Positions 8,091 through 15,370 of a stretch of 56,215 nt of DNA are shown one piece after another. The number at the start of each line of letters is the position of its first letter. Position 1 is the first letter of the stretch. Below the pieces are notes generated by a model, which was given only the letters and a program-made list of their open reading frames with translations, ran no database searches and was not told the DNA's origin. This DNA comes from Halomonas maura (lineage in GTDB: Bacteria; Pseudomonadota; Gammaproteobacteria; Pseudomonadales; Halomonadaceae), in assembly GCF_030409305.1 (NCBI RefSeq), contig NZ_JAUFPQ010000015.1, positions 1 to 56,215 of the forward strand, given 5' to 3'. Made by a program: the position numbers and the translations under genes.

Positions 8091-8756
8091 ATGGCCACGC
8101 AATACCAAGTCAGCATTTCCATGGACAGCGACACCATCGAGAAGCTCAAGAACGGCGGCTTCGCCCTCTACGGCTTCAAGGCGGTCAAGACCGCGAACCA
8201 GGGCGGGGCCCCGCTGGTGTGGTTCCAGTCCACGTCCTTTCTCGACAACACCGTGATCACCTGGGACGAGCAGTACCAGGCCTACATCTCGACCGACGAG
8301 ATCATCGCCAACGGCAAGATCCATGCAAGCTCCAGCGCCGACATCGACCTGGAGCAGACCATGATGGTCAGCCAGCAGGGCACCGTCGAGGTGATGCAGG
8401 AGGGGACGCCGAGCGCCATCTCGATCAGCAACCTGGGCACCAGCCAGTGGACCTGCGGCATCTCCCAGCAGACCGGTGGCAGCACCAAGCCGATGTGTGC
8501 CTTCCCGCTGTACGGCAAGAACCTCGACGTGATCGCGCCGATCGAGAAGGTGCTGCTGATGTTCGCCAGCAACACCGTCAACACCGGCACGGTGATCTAC
8601 AAGGCCTACAGCTCCGGGGTACTGCTCGACCTGACCTCGGACCAGTCGCGCTCGGTGTCCTACGACATCAACCAGGGCTGGGACTGGGGCGGCAAGTCCT
8701 GGGGGCAGTCCGTGGAGGCCCAGGAATCCCTGGTCCCGCTGCTGATCACCTCATAG
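8091..8756 (+). CDS. Beta-rich protein of unknown function, paralogue 1
   Basis: The 221-residue protein has no signal peptide and no membrane helix. It is rich in short beta-type segments with alternating Ser/Thr/Val (for example QYQVSISMDSDTI, TVITWDEQYQAYI) and ends with GWDWGGKSWGQS. It has two cysteines, C122 (TCGISQQ) and C136 (MCAFPLY). The protein encoded at 9126 is clearly related: both share GG(F/Y)AL near residue 22, NQxGxPLVW near residue 36, the TCG(I/L) and CAF(P/D)LY cysteine motifs with the same 14-residue spacing, and YDxxxGW near the C-terminus. I do not recognise a named family. The start has a good AGGAGA. It is the first gene of a rightward set of three. Confidence 0.75.
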   Translation: MATQYQVSISMDSDTIEKLKNGGFALYGFKAVKTANQGGAPLVWFQSTSFLDNTVITWDEQYQAYISTDEIIANGKIHASSSADIDLEQTMMVSQQGTVEVMQEGTPSAISISNLGTSQWTCGISQQTGGSTKPMCAFPLYGKNLDVIAPIEKVLLMFASNTVNTGTVIYKAYSSGVLLDLTSDQSRSVSYDINQGWDWGGKSWGQSVEAQESLVPLLITS

Positions 8757-8816
8757 GCCATCCACCCCGGGTCGGCACCGTCGACCGACCCATCACAGAA
8801 CAGAGGAGGACACACG

Positions 8817-9059
8817 ATGCCGGAAGTCCGCATCGCCCCGGGGGCGCAGCACGTCTTCCCCGAGGGCCAGCTGGCCGAGAGCCTGGAACTCGAGAATCGC
8901 CACAACGTCGGCGGGCCGGTGCGCTACCAGATCGCCGCTCGCTCCCAGGTGAGTATCGACATGACGCCCGACCAGGAGTACCGGGTCCAGGGCATCAACG
9001 GCCAGCAACTGACCGTCAGCAACGGCCTGCCCAACAGCCTCTACTGCCGCTGGGACTGA
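8817..9059 (+). CDS. Small protein of unknown function between the paralogues
   Basis: The 80-residue acidic protein MPEVRIAPGAQHVF... ends SLYCRWD. It has a very good ribosome site (GAGGAGGA, 8803-8810) seven bases before the ATG, which supports it as a real gene. The pattern of short polar/hydrophobic alternation (YQIAARSQVSIDM, YRVQGINGQQLTV) suggests an all-beta fold. No signal peptide is visible. It starts 60 bases after the stop of paralogue 1 and is followed by a strong hairpin. It may be a partner or single-domain relative of the flanking proteins. No function can be assigned. Confidence 0.7.
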   Translation: MPEVRIAPGAQHVFPEGQLAESLELENRHNVGGPVRYQIAARSQVSIDMTPDQEYRVQGINGQQLTVSNGLPNSLYCRWD

Positions 9060-9081
9060 ACCAGGCAGACGCCTCGCCACC

Positions 9082-9105
9082 ACGGGCGCCCTCCGGGGCG
9101 CCCGT
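9082..9105 (+). terminator. GC-rich hairpin after the small protein gene
   Basis: A 9-bp stem ACGGGCGCC / GGCGCCCGT with a 6-base loop lies 22 bases after the stop at 9059. It is followed by CTCATC, not a T-run, so it is at best a partial terminator or an mRNA stabiliser. It would separate expression of the first two genes from paralogue 2. Confidence 0.45.
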
Positions 9106-9125
9106 CTCATCGCCGGGAGCCGCCC

Positions 9126-9830
9126 ATGTCGGAGACCTGCCTGGAAATTCAGCTGTCGAACGCGACCCTCGACTCCCTCAGGACCGGGGGCTATGCGCTG
9201 TTCGTCCTGTTGCCGGTCGTGAGTTCCAACCAAAGCGGCGTGCCCCTGGTGTGGCTGTGCCGCGAGAATTACCTGGCCACTATCCGGGTGGTGATTCCCG
9301 AGACCAACCTCGGCTATATCGCCACCGCGTCCATTGCCGCCGACCGGACCATCGCCATCGGCAGCCAGACACCGGTCGCCTGCCACCAGCGGGTCGACGT
9401 CGGTGCCTCGGGAACGCTCTCGACCACCACCGGCGAATTGCCGGGCATCTACTTCGACAGCGCCTCGGGGGCGCCGCGCTATACTTGCGGGCTGGCCAGG
9501 CGGGGCGACGGGGAGCCGGCCCCCTACTGCGCCTTCGACCTCTATCCCGATCTCACCGTCTCGCTCGCCCCCTCCCCGGCCATCCTCGCCTTCTTCGCCA
9601 CCTCCCGTTACCGCCCGGGCACCTATCTCGAGGCGTCACTCGGCGCGGGCCTCTACCTGCCCACCCCGCCAGGAACCACCACCCGAGTCGGCTACGACAC
9701 CGGCGACGGCTGGCAGGCCGACGCCGGGGCCAAGGCGAGCCAGGTGCCGAGCGGCACGCCCCTGGCGGAACGGCTGATCGAGCGCCCTCCCCCCGACGTC
9801 CCGCTGTCCCGGTCCCTGCCCGGCCGCTAG
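9126..9830 (+). CDS. Beta-rich protein of unknown function, paralogue 2
   Basis: The 234-residue protein is homologous to the product of 8091-8756 over nearly its whole length. It shares LxxGGYALF, NQSGVPLVW, a YTCGLA / YCAFDLY cysteine pair (C121, C135, the same spacing as in paralogue 1) and YDTGDGW. It is strongly diverged: it has extra cysteines (C5, C45, C86) and a longer proline- and arginine-rich C-terminus (ERPPPDVPLSRSLPGR). There is no signal peptide. The ribosome site GGGAG is acceptable. The gene ends exactly where the convergent tetR-type gene ends. The duplication followed by divergence suggests two related subunits or binding specificities; this is inferred. Confidence 0.72.
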   Translation: MSETCLEIQLSNATLDSLRTGGYALFVLLPVVSSNQSGVPLVWLCRENYLATIRVVIPETNLGYIATASIAADRTIAIGSQTPVACHQRVDVGASGTLSTTTGELPGIYFDSASGAPRYTCGLARRGDGEPAPYCAFDLYPDLTVSLAPSPAILAFFATSRYRPGTYLEASLGAGLYLPTPPGTTTRVGYDTGDGWQADAGAKASQVPSGTPLAERLIERPPPDVPLSRSLPGR

Positions 9831-10445
9831 CTAGTCGAGCCAGGGCATCAGCGCCTTGCCACACGCCAGCCGGCGATGCAGGTACTGACGGGTGGCGTAC
9901 TGGCCGGGCGTGTCATCCCGAGCCCAGTGGCGCAGGGTGGCGAGGAACAGCGCGCTCAGGGCGAGTTCCTCGAACCGCGCGCGGCGACTGCCGTAGGGCG
10001 CCGCCAGGTGGGCGGCCTGGCGCCACCACTGGATGGTGCGCGACAGGTCGAAGACCATCGGCAGCCAGGTGTGGGGATGCGGCGGATGGGCCTTGGTGCA
10101 CAGCATCTGGATGGTGACCCGACGGTGCTCGGCCAGGGCATCGAGCCAGGCCAGCAGGCAGTGCTCGAGACGCTCGCGGGGCGGCCAATCGTCGAAGCCG
10201 CCGGGCGTGTCGGCGAGCATGGCCCGCCAGCCCCGCAGGAACCAGGCATTGGCCACCTCGTCCAGGTCGCGGTAGTGATCGAGGACGCGGGCGGCGGGAA
10301 TTCCCAGACGGGCGGCGACCTCGCTCAAGGTGACGGCCGGCCAGCCCACCGCCTCGGCGATCTGCAGCGCCGTGCTCAGCAGGCGGTCGGCCAGCTGGCG
10401 GTCCGGGTCATCGTCCCGCCGGGCATGCACGGGTGTCATGGTCAT
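9831..10445 (-). CDS. TetR/AcrR family transcriptional regulator
   Basis: The 204-residue protein has an N-terminal TetR helix-turn-helix (about residues 20-65; AVTLSEVAARLGIPAARVLDHYRDLDEV) and a helical C-terminal domain expected to bind an effector and dimerise. The start follows GGGAGG closely; the in-frame ATG two codons later (10439) is also possible. The gene is divergent from the NAD(P)-binding protein gene at 10634. The 16-bp palindrome at 10585-10600 in the shared intergenic region could be its operator. Its stop directly abuts that of paralogue 2 on the other strand. Targets are not known. Confidence 0.85.
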   Translation of the reverse strand: MTMTPVHARRDDDPDRQLADRLLSTALQIAEAVGWPAVTLSEVAARLGIPAARVLDHYRDLDEVANAWFLRGWRAMLADTPGGFDDWPPRERLEHCLLAWLDALAEHRRVTIQMLCTKAHPPHPHTWLPMVFDLSRTIQWWRQAAHLAAPYGSRRARFEELALSALFLATLRHWARDDTPGQYATRQYLHRRLACGKALMPWLD

Positions 10446-10584
10446 GGCCCTCCCTCCCCTGGCGCATTCGGACGTGCCTGATTACTACCATAGGCGCTTA
10501 TCGTCGCGAGCATGGGGCGGCGCGGCTGGCCCGGCGTGCCGGTGGGCAGGCCCTCCGGCAAGGGGTATCCTCGGGGGCGTTTGC

Positions 10585-10600
10585 CGGGTGTCGACACCCG
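10585..10600. promoter_or_regulatory. Perfect 16-bp palindrome between tetR-type gene and NDUFA9-like gene
   Basis: CGGGTGTCGACACCCG is a perfect 8+8 palindrome located 33 bases before the start at 10634 and 140 bases upstream of the divergent TetR-type gene. The size and position fit a TetR-family operator controlling the rightward gene. The assignment to this regulator is inferred. It could also form an RNA hairpin near the ribosome site. Confidence 0.5.
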
Positions 10601-10633
10601 ACACGCCCATGTCCAGTCCGGCGGGAGATCTTC

Positions 10634-11536
10634 ATGGCCGACAAACCGATCACGGTGTTCGGTGGCACCGGCTTCCTCGGCGCCACCCTGGTGCGCGAGC
10701 TGGTGGAGTTCGGCCGGCCGGTGCGCCTGGTCGCCCGGCGACCGGAGAGGCCGGACGGGGTCGAGCCCGGCGATCCCCTCGAGACCGTCGCCGCCGATAT
10801 CCGCGACGACGACGCGGTGGCCGCGGCAGTGGCGGGCGCCGGCGCGGTGGTCAATGCGGTCAGCCTGTATGTCGAGACCCGTCGGCTGCGCTTCGAGACC
10901 ATCCATGTGGAGGGGGCCGGACGCCTGGCACGGCTGGCCCGGGAGGCCGGCGTGACCCGGCTGGTGCAGCTCTCGGGCATCGGCGCCGACGACCGCTCGC
11001 CCTCGGCCTATGTGCGGGCCCGGGCACGGGGCGAGGCCGCGGTGCTCGACGCCATGCCCAAGGCCATCATCCTGCGGCCCAGCGTGATGTACGGGCGCGA
11101 GGACGCCTTCCTCGCCACCCTGGCCCGGCTCACGCGGCTGCCGGCGATTCCCCTGTTCGGCAGCGGCGAGACGCGCCTGCAACCGGTACACGTGGTGGAT
11201 GTGGCGCGGGCCATCGTCCACTTGACCGGTGCCGAGGCGCCGCGGCGGCGGCTGTTCGAGCTGGGCGGGGCCGATGTGCTGCGCTACCGCGAGATCCTGG
11301 CGCTGGTGATGAGCCACCTGCATCGGGAGCGCCCCCTGGTCCCGATGCCCTTCCTCGCCTGGCGGGCGCTGGCGCTGCTCGCCTCGCCACTGCCGAGCCC
11401 GCCGCTGACCCGCGACCAGGTCCTGCTGATGCAGCGCGACAACCTGGTCGGCGACGGCGTGGGCACCTTCGCCGACCTGGGCCTCGCCGCCCGTTCACTG
11501 CGCGAGGCCCTGCCGGCCTGCCTGCCGACGGACTGA
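10634..11536 (+). CDS. NAD(P)-binding NDUFA9-like / NmrA-type protein
   Basis: The 300-residue protein begins ADKPITVFGGTGFLGATLVREL, an extended-SDR/NAD(P)-binding Rossmann motif (GGTGFLG). It continues with LVQLSGIGAD, AILRPSVMYG-like (KAIILRPSVMYGRED) and the C-terminal pattern of the complex I NDUFA9 subunit family. Such bacterial proteins are usually monofunctional oxidoreductase-like proteins of unclear substrate. The ATG is preceded by GGGAG; an upstream in-frame ATG at 10433 has no ribosome site and was rejected. The divergent TetR-type regulator is the likely control. Confidence 0.82.
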   Translation: MADKPITVFGGTGFLGATLVRELVEFGRPVRLVARRPERPDGVEPGDPLETVAADIRDDDAVAAAVAGAGAVVNAVSLYVETRRLRFETIHVEGAGRLARLAREAGVTRLVQLSGIGADDRSPSAYVRARARGEAAVLDAMPKAIILRPSVMYGREDAFLATLARLTRLPAIPLFGSGETRLQPVHVVDVARAIVHLTGAEAPRRRLFELGGADVLRYREILALVMSHLHRERPLVPMPFLAWRALALLASPLPSPPLTRDQVLLMQRDNLVGDGVGTFADLGLAARSLREALPACLPTD

Positions 11537-11539
11537 GCC

Positions 11540-11881
11540 TCAGGCCTTCTTGACGAATGCCGACTTCAGCTTCATGGCGCCGATGCCGTCGATCCTGCAG
11601 TCGATATCATGGTCACCGTCGACCAGCCGGATGTTCTTGACCTTGGTGCCGACCTTGACCACCGAGGAAGCGCCCTTGACCTTGAGGTCCTTGATGACGG
11701 TGACGGTGTCGCCATCGGCCAGGACGTTGCCGTTGGCGTCGCGGATCGTCGCCTCGTCCTCTCCCGGCGCCGGGGCGGCATCCCGGGACCACTCGTGGCC
11801 GCATTCCGGGCACACGAACTGGAGGCCGTCATCGTAGGTGAAGCCGGAGGCACAGGCGGGGCACTGGGGCATCTCGCTCAT
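11540..11881 (-). CDS. yjdM: Zinc-ribbon protein YjdM (PhnA family)
   Basis: The 113-residue protein has an N-terminal zinc ribbon (CPACASGF ... CPECGHEW) followed by the compact beta domain typical of YjdM/PhnA ([25 protein letters not shown], quoted in parts in the family as DANGN and VIKDLKVKG). The length is the family's usual 110 residues. Despite the old name PhnA there is no evidence here for phosphonate metabolism, as no phn genes are near. Its 3' end is convergent with the NDUFA9-like gene, three bases apart. Confidence 0.9.
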   Translation of the reverse strand: MSEMPQCPACASGFTYDDGLQFVCPECGHEWSRDAAPAPGEDEATIRDANGNVLADGDTVTVIKDLKVKGASSVVKVGTKVKNIRLVDGDHDIDCRIDGIGAMKLKSAFVKKA

Positions 11882-12280
11882 CGGTCGGGTCCTGAGGGGT
11901 CGGGGAAGCCGGCAAGCCTACACCCTGGGAGGCGACGGCACCACCGCCGGCGTTCCCGTCGGCGGAGGGCTGCTTGGGCGGGAACCCCTGCCCTCGGCGC
12001 CGAGGCCGCCATCCGGCCTGCCGCGATTCGGCGACACTCCCCTGCCAGCCCAATCAAGTGCTTGGCGCCAGGCGAGCATTTGTGTCTCCAAAAGGAGGCG
12101 CACTGCCGAGATCCTGTGCCGCCGCCCCGCGACACCCGGCGCCTGTTAGGCAAAATAAGTCATTGTGATCCAAGAAATTAATTCTTGGATGGCACGGAAA
12201 TGGCCTAATACTGGATAAGCGAGCCGCCCGGCTCGTGGCAGCACGAACCGCGTGTTCACCGGACACTCTGGAGGTGCATC
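11882..12280. other. Intergenic region upstream of the EF-hand gene
   Basis: No credible gene was seen in these 399 bases. The first 270 bases are GC-rich and without features apart from a small stem CTCC-AAAA-GGAG near 12090-12102. The last 130 bases become AT-rich and hold a palindrome and promoter, listed separately. The YjdM promoter must also lie here, reading leftwards. Confidence 0.5.
12168..12212 (+). promoter_or_regulatory. Promoter with overlapping palindrome for the EF-hand gene
   Basis: A perfect 9-bp inverted repeat ATCCAAGAA-ATTAA-TTCTTGGAT spans 12168-12190. Its right arm overlaps a possible -35 (CTTGGA, 12184-12189), which is followed after 16 bases by a -10 box TAATAC (12206-12211). 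The transcript would begin about 60 bases before the ATG at 12281. A palindrome on the -35 box suggests a repressor or activator site. It could also be read as a hairpin. The regulator is unknown. Confidence 0.6.
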
Positions 12281-12607
12281 ATGAACAAGACCCTGCTGAA
12301 ATCGACGTTGGTGGCCGTCGCCCTGCTCTTCGGCGCCGGCGCCGTGGCGGGCAGCGATGCCAAGTTCAGCGACCTGGATGCCGACGGCGATGGCACCCTG
12401 AGCGCCGAGGAGGCCGCCGCAGCCGGCATGGACGTCGCGACCGCGGATACCGATGGGGATGGCGCCATCAGCGAGGAGGAATTCGAGGCCGCCAAGTCCG
12501 GCATGGGCATGGAAGGCGAAGGCTCGATGGAAGGCGAAAGCTCCATGGAAGGCGAAAGTTCCATGGAAGGCGAAGGCTCCATGGAAGGCGAGACGATGGC
12601 CGAATAA
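12281..12607 (+). CDS. Small exported EF-hand protein with acidic repeat tail
   Basis: The 108-residue protein has a signal peptide (MNKTLLKSTLVAVALLFGAGAVAG) and two calcium-binding EF-hand loops, DLDADGDGTLSAEE and DTDGDGAISEEE, with the standard D-x-D-x-D-G spacing. A tail repeats MEGE(G/S)S. At the DNA level the tail is an 18-bp unit in tandem (12509-12595, four full copies and one partial). The protein is very acidic and likely periplasmic, where it could bind Ca2+. GGAGG precedes the ATG. It is flanked by its own promoter and terminator, so it is a single-gene unit. Confidence 0.88.
   Translation: MNKTLLKSTLVAVALLFGAGAVAGSDAKFSDLDADGDGTLSAEEAAAAGMDVATADTDGDGAISEEEFEAAKSGMGMEGEGSMEGESSMEGESSMEGEGSMEGETMAE
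12509..12595 (+). repeat. 18-bp tandem repeat in the EF-hand gene
   Basis: The unit ATGGAAGGCGAAAGCTCC recurs in phase at 12509, 12527, 12545 and 12563, with a partial copy at 12581-12595. Copies differ by one to three bases. It encodes MEGESS-type hexapeptides. Because the unit is a multiple of three, gain or loss of copies would change tail length without a frameshift. Confidence 0.9.
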
Positions 12608-12645
12608 TCGGCACTCGCTCGGCGGCCGGTTCCTCCGGCTGCCGC

Positions 12646-12679
12646 GGGGCATGCCGGCCCGGTCGGCATGCCCCCTTTT
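12646..12679 (+). terminator. Rho-independent terminator of the EF-hand gene
   Basis: An 11-bp stem GGGGCATGCCG / CGGCATGCCCC (12646-12656 and 12664-12674) with a 7-base loop is followed by CTTTT. It ends the single-gene transcript and also separates it from the convergent methyltransferase gene, which stops at 12702. Confidence 0.85.
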
Positions 12680-12701
12680 CGTTGCCGGCCGACGAGACGC
12701 C

Positions 12702-13688
12702 TCAGGTCCTGGCGCTATAGACCCGGAAGCGGCGGTCGTCGGCGAGGATCTCGAAGCCGCCGAAGGCCCGCGCCAGCAGGTCCGGATAGGGCAGGAAGGC
12801 GTTGGCCACCAGCACCAGCCGGCCGCCCGGCACCAGGTGCTCGGGCGCCTCGCGGATCAGCCGGCCGGCGGGGCCGTAGTCCACCGCGCGCTCCTGGTGG
12901 AAGGGCGGGTTGCTGACGATGGCGTCGAAGCGGCGCCCCTCGAGCCCCGCGAAGACATCCCCCGCCCTCACCTCACCGTCCAGGGCATTGGCCGCCAGGC
13001 TGCGCCGCGTCGCCTCCACGGCGAAGCCGTTGACGTCCACCGCGGTGGTCGCGAGCCCTCGCCGGGCCAGCCAGGTGGCCAGGATGCCGTCCCCGCAGCC
13101 CATGTCCAGCACCTGCCCCGTCTCGGGGAGCACGTCCGGCAACCGGGACAGCAACAGCCGGGTCCCCGCATCGAGCTTGCCATGGCCGAAGACGCCTGGA
13201 TGGCTGGCCAGTTGCAGCCCCTCGGCCTCGAAGGACGTCCAGGCCGCCTCCGGGTCGAGCCCGACCCGATCGAGGCGCGAGGCGAAGAGCGTGCAGCGCC
13301 GGGCGCTGTCGACCTTGCGACAGCCCAGTCCCAGGGCCGCCAGGACCTTGAGCACCCGCTTGATGCCGCCCTGGTGCTCCCCCACCACCTGCAGCGGGGT
13401 GCCCACCGGCAGGTGGGCGCACAGCCACAGCAACCACCACTCGCCCAGGGCATGGGCCTTGGGCCAGAACAGCACCACGCCCGGCGGGGGCGGCACCTCC
13501 GCCTCGAAGGGCGAGCCGGCCGGCCGCCCCCGGCTGCGCCAGGCATCCAGCAGCGCCTGGTCGGCGGCGAGCAGGCGTCCCTCGCCGCCCTCCAGCCAGC
13601 CGTCCCGGGGCGGGGCGACCCACAGCCAGCCGCGATAGTCGGCGTCCTGGCGTTCCAGCAGCTGGCAGACGGGGGTCTCGGCACTCAT
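12702..13688 (-). CDS. rsmC: RsmC/RlmG-type rRNA guanine-N2 methyltransferase
   Basis: The 328-residue protein has an N-terminal degenerate methyltransferase-like half and a C-terminal catalytic half with SAM motif VLDMGCGDGILATWLA and the substrate motif SNPPFHQ. This two-domain layout is that of RsmC (16S rRNA m2G1207) and RlmG (23S m2G1835). The length (E. coli RsmC 343) favours RsmC. The start is the ATG at 13688, which overlaps the stop of the upstream methyltransferase gene in an ATGA arrangement; longer in-frame starts would run into that gene. The two genes are probably translated together. The exact target base is not certain. Confidence 0.82.
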   Translation of the reverse strand: MSAETPVCQLLERQDADYRGWLWVAPPRDGWLEGGEGRLLAADQALLDAWRSRGRPAGSPFEAEVPPPPGVVLFWPKAHALGEWWLLWLCAHLPVGTPLQVVGEHQGGIKRVLKVLAALGLGCRKVDSARRCTLFASRLDRVGLDPEAAWTSFEAEGLQLASHPGVFGHGKLDAGTRLLLSRLPDVLPETGQVLDMGCGDGILATWLARRGLATTAVDVNGFAVEATRRSLAANALDGEVRAGDVFAGLEGRRFDAIVSNPPFHQERAVDYGPAGRLIREAPEHLVPGGRLVLVANAFLPYPDLLARAFGGFEILADDRRFRVYSART

Positions 13689-14482
13689 GATGCGGGCTCC
13701 TCGGGGCGAATCAGGGTATAGAGCAGGTAGCGGCCCAACCGCCAGTGGGGGTCGACACGGCTGTAGCGCCATTCCAGTTCGAGCAGCGCCTGGCGGTCCG
13801 CCGACGCCTCGGGCGGGGTGCGCAGGTAATCATGGAAGACGCGCACCCCGGCCACCCGCGCCACGCACAGGCCCAGCTCCTCGGCCCAGGCGACGACCTG
13901 CCCATGGGTCAGCGGCGCGATGGGGGTCAGGCGCCGGCGGCGGCCCTGGCCCTCCAGTCGGTCGGCCAGGGCCTTCTGCAGGTTGCCCTTGACCACGTTG
14001 GACAGGCGCAGGGCGTCGCGGTTGAAGACCATCAACGAGAGCTGCCCGCCCGGCGCGAGCAGCCCGGCCAGGGTCGCCAGGGCCGACCGCGGATCCGCCA
14101 GCCACTCGAGCACGGCATGGCAGGTGATCAACGGCCAGGGGCCCGGCAGTGCTGCCTGGAGAGACTGGAGCGCCAGCCGGTGGCAGACCACCGGCCGGTC
14201 GCCGAGATGCTCGACGGCCCGCTCCAGCATCTCGCCGGCGGGCTCGGTGAGGGTCACGGCATGGCCACGTTCACTCAGCCAGGCGGCCAGTTGCCCCAGG
14301 CCACCGCCCACCTCCAGCACCGGCTGGGCCTGCAGGTCGAGCATCTCGGGCAGCAGCCGGTCGAGCAGGGCCAGGCGCAGCTCGCCACGCAGCCCGCCAT
14401 ACAGGCTGCCGGCGAACTTGTCGGCGAGGCCGTCGAAATGGCGGTCGCCCGCCGGGGACAGGTAGGGGGATAGCTCGGGCAT
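13685..14482 (-). CDS. cmoM: tRNA 5-carboxymethoxyuridine methyltransferase CmoM
   Basis: The protein matches CmoM (SmtA) of E. coli along its length: HFDGLADKFAGSLYGGLRGELR, the SAM motif VLEVGGGLGQLAAWLSERGH, HAVLEWLADPRS, PGGQLSLMVFN, GVRVFHDYLR and LLELEWRYSR are all in the right order (some longer than shown in the family core). CmoM methylates cmo5U34 of some tRNAs to the methyl ester. I chose the ATG at 14482 because homology begins just after it; ATGs at 14512 and 14548 are possible and none has a clear ribosome site. The protein is 265 residues. It is upstream of and coupled to rsmC. Confidence 0.85.
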   Translation of the reverse strand: MPELSPYLSPAGDRHFDGLADKFAGSLYGGLRGELRLALLDRLLPEMLDLQAQPVLEVGGGLGQLAAWLSERGHAVTLTEPAGEMLERAVEHLGDRPVVCHRLALQSLQAALPGPWPLITCHAVLEWLADPRSALATLAGLLAPGGQLSLMVFNRDALRLSNVVKGNLQKALADRLEGQGRRRRLTPIAPLTHGQVVAWAEELGLCVARVAGVRVFHDYLRTPPEASADRQALLELEWRYSRVDPHWRLGRYLLYTLIRPEEPAS

Positions 14483-14599
14483 GGGGGCATCCGGACAAGG
14501 GCTGGCGGCCATTCTACCCGCTAAGCGCTGCCGGCTCACGGGCCGCAACGCCTGCGGGTTTATCTCGCCGGTTCAGACGCTTATACTATCGCTCGCTTC

Positions 14600-14676
14600 G
14601 CCCTCTTAGCTCAGCAGGATAGAGCAGCCGCCTCCTAAGCGGCAGGTCGCAGGTTCGAATCCTGCAGAGGGCGCCA
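14600..14676 (+). tRNA. tRNA-Arg (anticodon CCT)
   Basis: A complete 77-base cloverleaf was read. The acceptor GCCCTCT pairs with AGAGGGC, the D-arm contains TAGCTCAG, the anticodon stem GCCGC / GCGGC encloses loop CTCCTAA (anticodon CCT, codon AGG), the T-arm contains GGTTCGAATCC, the discriminator is G and CCA is encoded. It is a single gene with no tRNA neighbour. A possible -10 TATACT lies just upstream (14583-14588). Confidence 0.96.
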
Positions 14677-14926
14677 TTACGCCCCGCACTCGGTGGTCCT
14701 GCGCAAGCTCTGCATCGGAGTACCAGGCGATCAGGCCCCATTCGCTCTCTCTGGCCCTTGCCTGGACACCATGACCAAGCGGCTTTCCGTCACCCGTACG
14801 CCCGGCAAGGTACGCGCCCACCTTTCGCCAGCGAGCCCCGCTCTTCGACCACCGATGTGACCGATGTCCCCGACCGTGAGGCGAACCCACCGCACGAATC
14901 GGTCCCGACTCCCTAGATGTGAGACC
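14677..14926. other. Non-coding stretch after tRNA-Arg
   Basis: No gene with a ribosome site or recognisable product was found. No repeat of the tRNA 3' end and no integrase-like sequence was seen. It leads directly into an IclR-family remnant. The stretch probably represents decayed or rearranged DNA beside the tRNA. Confidence 0.4.
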
Positions 14927-15253
14927 TGGTTGAGAGGCATCCCCGATGAACGACACCACCACATGCCTCGGCAAGGCTCCGACAACTGGCCAGCCATCGA
15001 GAAGCCTATCCGGAAATCCCTCGATGAATACGCCAACGTCGGCTTCTGTCTCTCCGAGGAGGACTGGGAGCTGAAAGCCAGTGCCGTCGCCATTCCGCTC
15101 ATTCTGGAGGAAGATGCCGAAGTGATGGCGATCAACTGCGGCGGGTCGTCACTGCGATTGAACCATCGCATCCTGGTTGAAAACCTCGGGCCCTGACTCA
15201 AGGAGGCCGTGGACCAGATCCAGGATTCTCTGGAGCCCCCCAGCCTCGGATAA
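14927..15253 (+). pseudogene. IclR-family regulator remnant (C-terminal effector domain)
   Basis: In one plus-strand frame the translation is clearly the C-terminal half of an IclR effector domain: AIEKPIRKSLDEYANVGFCL, AVAIPLILEEDAEVMAINC, then LVENLGP. The frame is cut by TGA at 15194-15196, where IclR proteins usually have arginine (GPRL; CGA to TGA would explain it). It then continues LKEAVDQIQDSLE to TAA at 15251-15253, again matching the family's final helix. The N-terminal winged helix is missing, with no ribosome site for the remaining frame. It is thus a truncated gene with an extra nonsense change. The N-terminal boundary is approximate. Confidence 0.75.
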
Positions 15254-15370
15254 GGCGTAAACGTCGACCTTCCCATCGTGCGTTGAACCTTGTCGCCCAA
15301 GCGAGTGGTGGGTCATTCATAATCCTCTAATCTGGTACAGAGTCGCGGTGATCGACCCGGAGGACCGGAG

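Noticed and set aside
14677..15370. Integrated mobile element after tRNA-Arg
   Set aside because: No integrase, no repeat of the tRNA 3' end and no transposase similarity could be seen; only a regulator remnant is present.
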